Source: JACQFZ01 sp036396275
GTDB taxonomy: Bacteria; Pseudomonadota; Gammaproteobacteria; Acidiferrobacterales; Sulfurifustaceae
Length of the DNA stretch: 45,212 bases
Direction: 5' to 3'
Assembly: GCA_036396275.1 (NCBI GenBank)
Contig: DASWLD010000108.1
Span: 1-45,212 of the forward strand
The notes beneath the pieces are model-generated. The model was not told where the DNA came from. It saw nothing but the letters and a program-made list of their open reading frames with translations, and made no database searches. Made by a program: the position numbers and the translations under genes. Each line of letters opens with the position of its first letter. The first letter of the stretch is position 1. Shown one piece after another: positions 24,076 to 30,839 of this stretch.

Positions 24076-24238
24076 CCCCTAGGGAAGCTCTGAACAAGTC
24101 TCGAAAAAACTACTTCTGACCGCAAAGGCGCAAAGAGCGCAAAGGGTTTTCTCGATAAAAACTCCTGTTTTTCTTTGCGTCCTTTGCGTCTTTGCGGTGA
24201 ATGTTCACTTAATCAGAGCTTCCCTAGGGAGCGCCATC
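24076..24238 (+). repeat. Second copy of the tRNA-Glu 3' end, split by a MITE
   Basis: CCCCTA at 24076-24081 and GGGAGCGCCATC at 24227-24238 join, once the MITE and one TA are removed, into an 18-base exact copy of the tRNA-Glu 3' end and the two bases after it (23877-23894). GTTCG precedes both copies (with a two-base length difference). This is the pattern of an att site left by integration at a tRNA gene. Confidence 0.7.
24080..24226. mobile_element. MITE copy A (147 bp, TA target)
   Basis: The ends TAGGGAAGCTCTGA (24080-24093) and its exact inverse (24213-24226) enclose a long hairpin: 24119-24144 pairs with 24173-24198, built of GCAAAG-type units spaced eight to nine bases apart. TA at both ends fits the TA target duplication of Tc1/mariner or IS630-type elements. 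No transposase is encoded. A related copy is at 27082-27237. Confidence 0.75.
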
Positions 24239-24422
24239 TCGTATTTTGTGCACGCCGTCCTTGGCGCTGCGTTTCCGTGTCCGCTCAGCCCCGGCCCGCA
24301 CCGGCAGCGCTTCGCTTCCAGCTCCGCTCGACAGCTCCGCCTCACCCATGTGCGGGCGCCCCGATCTTGATCTACGTCCCGCGTGTCCCCAATTATCCTC
24401 AAACCCAACTGCTGCCGATGAT

Positions 24423-25298
24423 ATGACGGAATCAACATTCGTCCGCGACGTTTCTGGCGACACCTTTCAGGCGCGAGTAATCGAGAAATCTCGAGAGGTT
24501 CTCGTGCTCGTCGACTTTTGGGCGCCTTGGTGCGGGCCGTGCCGCGCGCTTGCACCGATGCTCGACCGGCTCGCTCACGCTTATGCCGGCAAGTTTCACG
24601 TCGTGAAAGTCAACACCGACATCGAACAGGAACTTGCCGCGCGATTTCAGATACGCGGCATCCCGGCAGTCAAATTCTTTCGCGACGGCCATGTCGTCAG
24701 CGAATTCGCCGGCGTGCAGCCGGAATCGGCGATCAAGACAATGATCGACAAATTTCTCCCGAACGAAACCGATGAGTTAATTCAACGGGCCGTGGTACTG
24801 ACGCGCGACGGCGACGCTGCGGGAGCCGAGGCTTTCCTGCGTGACGGGCTGACGCGCGACGGCAATAACGATCGTTTGAAGTTTGAACTTGCCAAACAAC
24901 TCGGCAACGATCCCACCGACCGGCCACGCGTTGAGGAAGCGCGCGCCTTGCTCGATTCGCTGTCGATCGTATCGGGCGTCGCGCCCGATGTCGACGCACT
25001 CCGACTACGACTCGACTTGCTTATTGCCGCCCTGTCGGCACCGCCGCGGGAGGAGCTGGAGCGCGTGGTCGGTGCGAACGGTTCCGACAGCAGAACGCGG
25101 TATCAGCTAGCGGCGCACTTGGCCGCCGCCGATGAATACGAACCGGCAATGGATCAACTGCTGGAGATCGTTCGACGAGATCGCTCGTACCGCGATGACA
25201 TCGCGCGCAAGACGTTGGTCGAACTATTCAACTCGCTGGGCCGACAACATCCGCTGTCGATCGAATATCGCGCGCTGTTAGCGCGCGTACTCAACTAG
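24423..25298 (+). CDS. Thioredoxin-TPR protein (CnoX/YbbN-like)
   Basis: A 291-residue protein: an N-terminal thioredoxin fold with WCGPC at 36-40, IRGIPAVKFF with the cis-proline, then a helical C-terminal half like the TPR region of E. coli YbbN (CnoX). YbbN-type proteins act as chaperone-holdases or redox protectors working with GroEL. E. coli CnoX has a changed active site, while this one keeps the canonical CGPC and is likely redox-active. ATG 24423 is chosen because the fold starts there; a longer frame to 24246 crosses non-coding sequence. No strong ribosome binding site is seen. Confidence 0.9.
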   Translation: MTESTFVRDVSGDTFQARVIEKSREVLVLVDFWAPWCGPCRALAPMLDRLAHAYAGKFHVVKVNTDIEQELAARFQIRGIPAVKFFRDGHVVSEFAGVQPESAIKTMIDKFLPNETDELIQRAVVLTRDGDAAGAEAFLRDGLTRDGNNDRLKFELAKQLGNDPTDRPRVEEARALLDSLSIVSGVAPDVDALRLRLDLLIAALSAPPREELERVVGANGSDSRTRYQLAAHLAAADEYEPAMDQLLEIVRRDRSYRDDIARKTLVELFNSLGRQHPLSIEYRALLARVLN

Positions 25299-25305
25299 TT
25301 TGTTG

Positions 25306-25953
25306 CTATTGCGCGCCGGCCCCTTTCAGGACGTCCGAGACGCGCGTGTAGCCGCCGCGTAGCGCGATCTTGAGCGCCGTTTCGCCGCGCGCATCGCGCA
25401 CATGCGCATCGGCGCCGTGTTCCAACAACATCTGCACGATATCGGTGTAGCCCTTGTAGGCCGCGGCCATCAGCGGCGTCTTGCCGCTGACGGTTTTCGT
25501 GTTCACGTTCACGCCTTGCCTCAGCAGCGTTTGCACGACCGAGATGCGGCCCTTCAATACCGCGGTGAACAACGCCGCCGCACCGTGCACGGTCGTCGAT
25601 CGGCCGGACTTGTCCAGACCCGTCGGCATCTTCCAGATCTTGTTGCTCAGCGAAACGACGATCATCGCCACCAATCCGATTAGCATGATTTGCGGGTCGA
25701 TGCCGAATTCATTGGCGATTTCCGCCGGTAAGTTTGCGCCGATGGCGAGAAAAACCACGACCAACAGCAGCGCGAACTTGAGATATCGGACCAACGCCAC
25801 GCCGACCACGACGATGAGGCCGATAATGAAAAAGCGTCGATCGACGCTAAACGTATCGATCCACTCCTCGGGAATGTTCGCGCCAATGGCCAACAACGCC
25901 ACCAGCGCAACTAACAACCAGTCGCGCGACGACTCGCGCAGTAGCACTATCAT
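25306..25953 (-). CDS. Membrane ankyrin-repeat protein
   Basis: A 215-residue protein. The first 100 residues hold about four hydrophobic helices (DWLLVALVALLAIG, FFIIGLIVVVGVALV, FALLLVVVFLAIGA, IMLIGLVAMIVVSL). The second half carries three ankyrin repeats (TVHGAAALFTAV, GKTPLMAAAYKGYTDIV, GETALKIALRGG). TM2-TM4 repeat the phrase IGAN-[IL]-P-x-E, suggesting an internal duplication of a helix pair. ATG 25953 follows GGGGCAAG. The ankyrin part probably faces the cytoplasm and binds a partner. The role is unknown. It is tail-to-tail with the thioredoxin gene. Confidence 0.8.
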   Translation of the reverse strand: MIVLLRESSRDWLLVALVALLAIGANIPEEWIDTFSVDRRFFIIGLIVVVGVALVRYLKFALLLVVVFLAIGANLPAEIANEFGIDPQIMLIGLVAMIVVSLSNKIWKMPTGLDKSGRSTTVHGAAALFTAVLKGRISVVQTLLRQGVNVNTKTVSGKTPLMAAAYKGYTDIVQMLLEHGADAHVRDARGETALKIALRGGYTRVSDVLKGAGAQ

Positions 25954-26040
25954 CGCTTGCCCCTGCCTTATGTCGGTTGGAAAAAAGGCGAACCTGCAGC
26001 CGGCCCCCTTATCGAGGAGTCTAGCAAACCGCCGAAAAAT

Positions 26041-26712
26041 TCAACTGAGAACGGTTGTCAAAAACCGGCCGATATCGCGAATCTCTTCAAGATTCACGCC
26101 ATGGGCGACGTGGTAGGGGTGCCATTCGACCGGCCGCCCGAGGGCGCGCAGTTGCTGGCTTATTGCCTCCCCGAGGGCGAACGGCACCATCGGGTCGGCC
26201 ACGCCATGGGCTAAAAAGATCGGCACGGCGGTATTCGCCGGGTCGGCCCCACGCAGCAGCACGTCGATGAACGGTACCGGCGCCGACAGTACGATCGCGC
26301 CGGCCAACCGCTGCCCGAAGCGCAGTGCAGTATGCAGGGCAACTGCTCCACCCTGGGAGAACCCCGCCACGACAATGCGCGACGCGTCGACGCCGCGTGT
26401 CCGTTCGCGCTCGATCAATTGGTTCGATATGTCGACCGACTCGGACAAGTGCTCGGCGTTCTGGGAGAAACCGCCGGCCGTCAGCGCGATGTCATACCAT
26501 GCGCGCATCACCATGCCGCCGTTAATCGTTACCGGCCGCATCGGTGCGTGGGGAAAAACGAAACGTACGCCCAGGTTCGCGGGCAGCCCCAATTCGGGAA
26601 CGATACCCGCGAAATCGCGGCCGTCGGCGCCGAGACCGTGAAGCCAAATTACGGTCGCGGTCGGCGGCGCGCTTGTTTGCAGCTCGACGGGCGGATCGAT
26701 AGCGATGGTCAC
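26041..26712 (-). CDS. Carboxylesterase / phospholipase, alpha/beta hydrolase
   Basis: A 223-residue enzyme of the small carboxylesterase (EstB / acyl-protein thioesterase-like) family. The nucleophile is Ser119 in AGFSQGGA; the acid is in FLAHGVADPMVP and the base in PYHVAHGVN. VIWLHGLGADGRDF and FVFPHAPMRPVTINGG are hallmarks. It has no signal peptide and acts on short esters or acyl thioesters in the cytoplasm. It lies nine bases downstream of queD in the same direction. Confidence 0.92.
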   Translation of the reverse strand: MTIAIDPPVELQTSAPPTATVIWLHGLGADGRDFAGIVPELGLPANLGVRFVFPHAPMRPVTINGGMVMRAWYDIALTAGGFSQNAEHLSESVDISNQLIERERTRGVDASRIVVAGFSQGGAVALHTALRFGQRLAGAIVLSAPVPFIDVLLRGADPANTAVPIFLAHGVADPMVPFALGEAISQQLRALGRPVEWHPYHVAHGVNLEEIRDIGRFLTTVLS

Positions 26713-26721
26713 TGGAAAAGC

Positions 26722-27081
26722 CTACTTCTCGCCGCGATAGCGGCATCCGGAGGTGCAGGTTTCATGCACGACGACCTCCCCTAACAGCGGCAGCGCCGGT
26801 CGAAGCTCACGCCAAATCCAGCGCGCCAGATTCTCGCTGGTCGGATTTTCGAGACCTGAAACGTCGTTCAAATAGCGGTGATCGAGTTTTTGAAACACCG
26901 GCTCGAACGCGCCGGCGAGATCGGCGAAGTCTTGGACCCAGCCGCTTTCCGCGCCGACCGGACCGCGCACGCGCACCTCGATGCGAAACGAATGCCCGTG
27001 CAAACGCCGGCATTTGTGCTCGAGAGGTACGTTCGGCAGGTGATGCGCGGCTTCGACGGTAAAAACCTTGAATATTTCCAC
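26722..27081 (-). CDS. queD: 6-carboxy-tetrahydropterin synthase
   Basis: A 119-residue QueD, making 6-carboxy-5,6,7,8-tetrahydropterin from dihydroneopterin triphosphate in queuosine synthesis. Zinc and catalytic residues are visible: His in EAAHHLP, CRRLHGHSF (C-x3-H-x-H), and the C-terminal HETCTSGCRYRG. The start is GTG 27081 (MEIFKVFTVEAAHHL). The Shine-Dalgarno GGAG at about 27092 lies inside the left terminal repeat of MITE copy B, whose first base touches the start codon. Confidence 0.93.
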   Translation of the reverse strand: MEIFKVFTVEAAHHLPNVPLEHKCRRLHGHSFRIEVRVRGPVGAESGWVQDFADLAGAFEPVFQKLDHRYLNDVSGLENPTSENLARWIWRELRPALPLLGEVVVHETCTSGCRYRGEK

Positions 27082-27237
27082 TATGGAAACTCCGATTTAT
27101 ATGACTTTCTGACGCAAAGACGCGAAGACGCAAAGAAGAGGTTTAGTTTACCCTTGCCATTCTTTGCGCCTTCGCGCCTTTGCGTCGAGCATTCATATTT
27201 TTCCGTCGTATTTTCGGAATTGATCAGACTTTCCCTA
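27082..27237. mobile_element. MITE copy B (156 bp), abutting queD
   Basis: The ends TATGGAAACTCCGAT (27082-27096) and ATCAGACTTTCCCTA (27223-27237) are inverted repeats matching at 12 of 15 positions and related to those of copy A (consensus TAGGGAARCTCTGA). The core is a 27-bp stem (27111-27137 with 27160-27186) with two mismatches, made of the same GACGCAAAG units. TA stands at both ends. It supplies the ribosome binding site and leader of queD. Confidence 0.75.
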
Positions 27238-27266
27238 TGCGGTTGGCCTTCAACCGATCGCTAGTG

Positions 27267-27322
27267 TAGCGGTATACGCCGCCCGCGCGATATTCCTCTC
27301 GGGCGGCCACTACCGCTACAAT
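27267..27322 (+). promoter_or_regulatory. Long stem-loop and -10 upstream of the sulfurtransferase gene
   Basis: TAGCGGTA and GCCGCCCG (27267-27285) pair with CGGGCGGC and TACCGCTA (27300-27318), with a 3x3 internal mismatch and a 14-base loop. TACAAT (27317-27322), a likely -10, overlaps the right arm and lies 26 bases before the start codon. It may be an operator or a cruciform-forming site. Confidence 0.45.
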
Positions 27323-27347
27323 AGCGCGCTCGGGGATCGTAACGCTC

Positions 27348-28163
27348 ATGGCTGAACTCAATCTTCCCTTACTCGTTGAACCCTCCGACCTCGCGCCGCA
27401 TCTTGGCAAATCGGAACTGCGCATCGTCGATCTGAACCAGGCGGGCGTGTACGCGCGCGCCCACATTCCGGGGGCGGTGTGGGTCGACTACGGCCGCATT
27501 ATCGCGCCGCACCCGCCGGCGGCGGCGTTGCTGCCGAGCGCCGACCAGCTTTCCGAAATCCTAGGGAGCATTGGGATGACGCCGGATCACCACGTTGTCG
27601 CATACGATGACGAAGGCAACGGCCGCGCTTCGCGTTTCTTATGGACGCTCGATGCCGTGGGCCATCGCGGCACCTCGTTGGTCAACGGCGGGCTGCGCGC
27701 CTGGCTCGCGGACCGGCAGCCGACGGAAAGCGGCGTGCGGCCCGCTGCCCCGACACGCTATCCGGTACGTATCGTCGGCGATGTGGTCGCGGATAAGGAC
27801 TACCTACTGGCGCATCTGAACGATCCGGGAATCGCGGTGGTCGATACGCGCACGCCCGAGGAATACGCCGGCACCAACAAGCGCGCGCTGCGCGCCGGAC
27901 ACATTCCGGGGGCGGTAAATTTCAATTGGACCGATGCCATGGACCCGGCGCGGCACCTGCGGCTCAAGAACGCAGCGGAGCTAAAACAAAAACTGGAAGG
28001 CCTGGGCATTACGCCCGATAAGGAAGTCATCACTTACTGCCAGACACACCATCGATCGTCGCATACGTACATGGTGTTGAGGATACTCGGTTACCCGCGC
28101 GTGCGCTCCTATCCCGGATCCTGGTCGGAGTGGGGAAATCTTCCCGACACGCCTATCGAATAA
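27348..28163 (+). CDS. Two-domain sulfurtransferase (rhodanese family)
   Basis: A 271-residue thiosulfate sulfurtransferase-like protein with two rhodanese domains (about 10-130 and 145-270). Only the second has an active-site cysteine, Cys231 in TYCQTHHRSS, as expected. AHIPGAVWVDY and RAGHIPGAVNFNW are matching CH2A motifs of both domains. The active loop CQTHHRS differs from the CG[ST]GVTA of typical TST/MST, so the sulfur donor may differ. It is cytoplasmic (no signal). Confidence 0.9.
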   Translation: MAELNLPLLVEPSDLAPHLGKSELRIVDLNQAGVYARAHIPGAVWVDYGRIIAPHPPAAALLPSADQLSEILGSIGMTPDHHVVAYDDEGNGRASRFLWTLDAVGHRGTSLVNGGLRAWLADRQPTESGVRPAAPTRYPVRIVGDVVADKDYLLAHLNDPGIAVVDTRTPEEYAGTNKRALRAGHIPGAVNFNWTDAMDPARHLRLKNAAELKQKLEGLGITPDKEVITYCQTHHRSSHTYMVLRILGYPRVRSYPGSWSEWGNLPDTPIE

Positions 28164-28371
28164 ACGGCGACACGTCGTCGTTGGGCTCGCGCGCTTGCGC
28201 GGGTCCGCGCCGATGGGCGGCGCGATCGTCTTGGCACACCAGCAGCGCGTACACGTCCCCCACCAGGACCATTGCCGCCGAGGAAAGCATCCCGGGATCG
28301 CTCTCCGCGCATTCGTCCTCCGCGCGGTGAATCAGCGTCATCGAAAGTCGGTCTATCGTGTTGCTGTCCAT
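28153..28371 (-). CDS. Small hypothetical protein
   Basis: A possible 72-residue protein, MDSNTIDRLSMTLIHRAEDECAESDPGMLSSAAMVLVGDVYALLVCQDD..., with a basic tail. ATG 28371 has GGAGTCAG at good spacing. The central segment could form two helices. The end overlaps the sulfurtransferase gene by 11 bases, tail to tail. I recognise no family; the ribosome binding site and natural composition favour a real gene. Confidence 0.5.
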   Translation of the reverse strand: MDSNTIDRLSMTLIHRAEDECAESDPGMLSSAAMVLVGDVYALLVCQDDRAAHRRGPAQAREPNDDVSPFIR

Positions 28372-28508
28372 GAACTGACTCCGTTGCCCTCTTATCCCTA
28401 GGGGAGCAAGGAGCATGCCACGGGTAAATTACCGCCCGTTTGCGTCATTTTTGTGACGACGCTGGTATGATGGGATGACCGCCGCTTCAATCGATTAGAG
28501 GTCAGTCG

Positions 28509-28952
28509 ATGGGGAAAAGATGGGTACTCGTGGCGCACCGCAGCGGCGCGCGCCTGTTCGAGAACCGAGGGCCCGGGAAGGGTCTTGAGTTGCTGAAGAC
28601 CGTCGAGCATCCCGCCGGAAAACTCCGAAGCCACGACATCGACAGCGACAAGCACGGTCGCAGTTTCGACCGCCGCGGCGGCGGCCGGCACGCCTATACC
28701 ACCGAACAAGATCCGACCATGCACATCGCCGAACAGTTCGCCAAGCAACTTGCGGAATTGCTCGATGACGGACGTACCCAACAGCGCTACGCGCAACTCG
28801 TTCTCGTGGCGGAACCTCGTTTTCTCGGCATTCTACGCGCCGCGCTCACGTCGACGACCGCCGCGCGGGTGGTCGCCACGCTCACCAAGGATCTCGGAAG
28901 TACGAACGCGCGCGAATTGCCGAAACATTTGGAAGACGTGATTGCTATTTGA
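28509..28952 (+). CDS. Host attachment protein family
   Basis: A 147-residue protein of the bacterial 'host attachment protein' family. RWVLVAHRSGARLFENRG at the start and QRYAQLVLVAEPRFLGILRAAL later are typical, with a central Asp/Arg/Gly-rich linker (DIDSDKHGRSFDRRGGGRHAY). It resembles eRF1/Pelota-like domains in fold type. AGAGG precedes ATG 28509. The family name comes from plant-associated bacteria, but the wide spread suggests a general cytoplasmic role. Confidence 0.85.
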   Translation: MGKRWVLVAHRSGARLFENRGPGKGLELLKTVEHPAGKLRSHDIDSDKHGRSFDRRGGGRHAYTTEQDPTMHIAEQFAKQLAELLDDGRTQQRYAQLVLVAEPRFLGILRAALTSTTAARVVATLTKDLGSTNARELPKHLEDVIAI

Positions 28953-28978
28953 TTCGGCGCCGGGAATTCCGCGACTGC

Positions 28979-30130
28979 TTACGCGATTGCCCGCGCGATT
29001 CGCTTGACGCCTTCCTCGAGATTTTCGCGCGCCGTGGCGTAGGAGAATCGGACGTAGCGATCGCTTTGATGTTTCCCGAAATCACAACCCGGGGTAACCG
29101 CGACTCCCGCGCGATCCAATAGATCGAATGCGAAGGCACGGCTGTCGGTCGTGAAGCGGCTGCAATCGGCGTAAATATAGAAAGCGCCTTGCGGCGTCAC
29201 CGGAACGCCGAATCCGAGGTCGCGCAATGCCGGCAGCAGATAGTCGCGGCGTTCGCGAAAGACGCCGCGCCGCCGTTCGAGTTCGGCCTTCACCGGGACC
29301 TCGAACGCCGCCAGCGCCGCGTATTGCGCCGGCGTGCTGGCGGCGATGAAAATGTTTTGCGCAAGCTTCTCGATCGCGGAAAGATACCCCTCGGGTACCA
29401 CCAACCACCCCAGGCGCCACCCGGTCATACCATAATACTTGGAGAAGCTGTTCACGACGAAAACGTCGGCGGAGTTCGCCAGCGCGCTGACCGCGTCCAG
29501 TCCGTACGTGAGACCGTGATATATCTCATCGACGATCAACGCACCGCCGAGCGTCGCGACCGTGTCGATGATTCGCGCCATCTCCGCTTCCGCGACCAGG
29601 GTTCCGGTGGGATTCGACGGCGAGCTGACGATCGCGGCAACCGTCTTCGGCGACCAGTGCCGGCGAATGATATCGGCGGTCAATTGATAACCCGTATCCG
29701 CACCGACCGGAATCGGCGTCGGTTCGCCTTCGAACAATCGCACGAAGTGGCGATTGCACGGATACCCCGGGTCGGTGACCAACACGCGATCGCCGGGATT
29801 GAGCAGCGCCGCGAGCGCCAACGTAAGCGCGCCCGATGCGCCCGGCGTCACGACCACGCGCGCGGCGTTGGGTCGGGCGGCGGACGGATAGGACGCGGCG
29901 ATCGCCGTGCGCAACGCATCGAGTCCAAGCGCCGGGAGATAGTGCGTGCGACCCGCCGAGAGCGCCGCCACGCCGGCCTGAACGATGCGTTCGGTCGTGG
30001 GGAAATCCGGCTCGCCGATTTCCATGTGCACGATCGAGCGCCCCTCGGCCTCGAGCGCGCGGGCGCGCGCGAGCACTTCCATGACCTGAAACGGCTCGAT
30101 GTCACGCAAACGATCGGCATAGTGTGCCAC
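28979..30130 (-). CDS. PLP-dependent aminotransferase, class I/II
   Basis: A 383-residue fold-type I aminotransferase (AspC/alanine transaminase-like). The PLP lysine is Lys231 in NSFSKYYGMTGWRLGW; SSPSNPTG, VDEIYHGL and the C-terminal YVRFSYA support the class. GTG 30130 is chosen: GAGGGGGA lies at good spacing and the protein then begins VAHYADRLRDIEPFQVMEVL. The frame extends to GTG 30199, where no such site exists. The substrate is unknown. It is divergent from dksA. Confidence 0.88.
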   Translation of the reverse strand: MAHYADRLRDIEPFQVMEVLARARALEAEGRSIVHMEIGEPDFPTTERIVQAGVAALSAGRTHYLPALGLDALRTAIAASYPSAARPNAARVVVTPGASGALTLALAALLNPGDRVLVTDPGYPCNRHFVRLFEGEPTPIPVGADTGYQLTADIIRRHWSPKTVAAIVSSPSNPTGTLVAEAEMARIIDTVATLGGALIVDEIYHGLTYGLDAVSALANSADVFVVNSFSKYYGMTGWRLGWLVVPEGYLSAIEKLAQNIFIAASTPAQYAALAAFEVPVKAELERRRGVFRERRDYLLPALRDLGFGVPVTPQGAFYIYADCSRFTTDSRAFAFDLLDRAGVAVTPGCDFGKHQSDRYVRFSYATARENLEEGVKRIARAIA

Positions 30131-30241
30131 GAACAGTTCCCCCTCGACGCTGGGCGGCCGCGGTAGCGAGCCCCGGCGCGAACCCGCTCCATTCGCCACT
30201 GGACGTCACCGAGTCCGCGACTACTATTCTATCGATTGCGG

Positions 30242-30270
30242 TTGCGACCCCCTACCCTTTCTGGTATAGA
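30242..30270 (+). promoter_or_regulatory. Promoter of dksA
   Basis: TTGCGA (30242-30247), 17-base spacer, TATAGA (30265-30270). The leader of about 65 bases contains the short hairpin GCGGG/CCCGC at 30287-30300. Confidence 0.65.
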
Positions 30271-30342
30271 TTCGCGCTCATTTTTGCGGGCCCACCCGCG
30301 CTAACCCTAAATATTATCGTTTTATTGCAGGAGTCACACGGA

Positions 30343-30786
30343 ATGCCTGCCATTCGCAAGAAGAGAGATTTATCGTCGCCGTCCGCGGCGATCAAGCCGT
30401 ACGCCGCGAAGAAGGGCGAAAAGTACATGAACAAGAAACAGCTCGAGCACTACCGCGCGAAGCTGCTCGCGTGGCGCGAAGAGCTGATGGATGAAATTTC
30501 GCGCACCGTCCACCAAATGCGCGACGAGCCGGATAATCCGCCGGACCCGAACGATCGCGCCAGCCAAGAGACCGACATGTCGATCGAGCTGCGCAACCGC
30601 GACCGCGAACGCAAACTGATCAAGAAGATCGACGAGTCGCTGATGCGCATCGAGACCTCGGACTACGGCTACTGCGACGTCTGCGGCGTCGAGATCGGTT
30701 TGGAGCGGCTCGAAGCGAGACCGACCGCGGAACTTTGCATCGACTGCAAAACACTGGATGAGATTCGCGAAAAGCAGATGGGTTAG
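30343..30786 (+). CDS. dksA: RNA polymerase-binding factor DksA
   Basis: A 147-residue DksA, which binds the RNA polymerase secondary channel and with ppGpp lowers rRNA and raises amino-acid operon transcription. The coiled-coil tip acidic residues are in PPDPNDRASQE (E. coli has FPDPVDRAAQE); RNRDRERKLIKKI and the zinc finger YCDVCG ... CIDCKTLDEIREKQMG are standard. ATG 30343 has AGGAG upstream. The N-terminal 28 residues are unusually basic (MPAIRKKRDLSS...). Confidence 0.96.
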   Translation: MPAIRKKRDLSSPSAAIKPYAAKKGEKYMNKKQLEHYRAKLLAWREELMDEISRTVHQMRDEPDNPPDPNDRASQETDMSIELRNRDRERKLIKKIDESLMRIETSDYGYCDVCGVEIGLERLEARPTAELCIDCKTLDEIREKQMG

Positions 30787-30839
30787 CCCCGACCGCGCCG
30801 CGTCAACGTTCACCGCACGCCCCGTCCACGAGCGCGCGT

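Larger units (their letters stand above)
23893..24422. other. 530-bp gap with attachment-site scar and MITE
   Basis: No gene is supported here. From left: 181 bases of GC-rich sequence with small inverted repeats, a second copy of the tRNA-Glu 3' end split by MITE copy A (24080-24226), then about 180 bases of leader before the thioredoxin-like gene. The frame 23880-24125 on the minus strand resembles repeat-derived spurious ORFs. Confidence 0.65.

Noticed and set aside
23880..24125. 81-codon minus-strand frame next to tRNA-Glu
   Set aside because: It crosses the attachment-site copy and one MITE end and is rich in Ala, Arg and Cys, like spurious ORFs in repeats.
24119..24198. CRISPR-like periodic CGCAAAG units
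   Set aside because: The units are 8-9 bases apart without spacers and form two arms of one hairpin inside a MITE.
28436..28471. Promoter for the host attachment protein gene
   Set aside because: TATGAT is present, but the nearest TTGCGT is 20 bases away, too far for a confident call; the CGTCA/TGACG inverted repeat is short.
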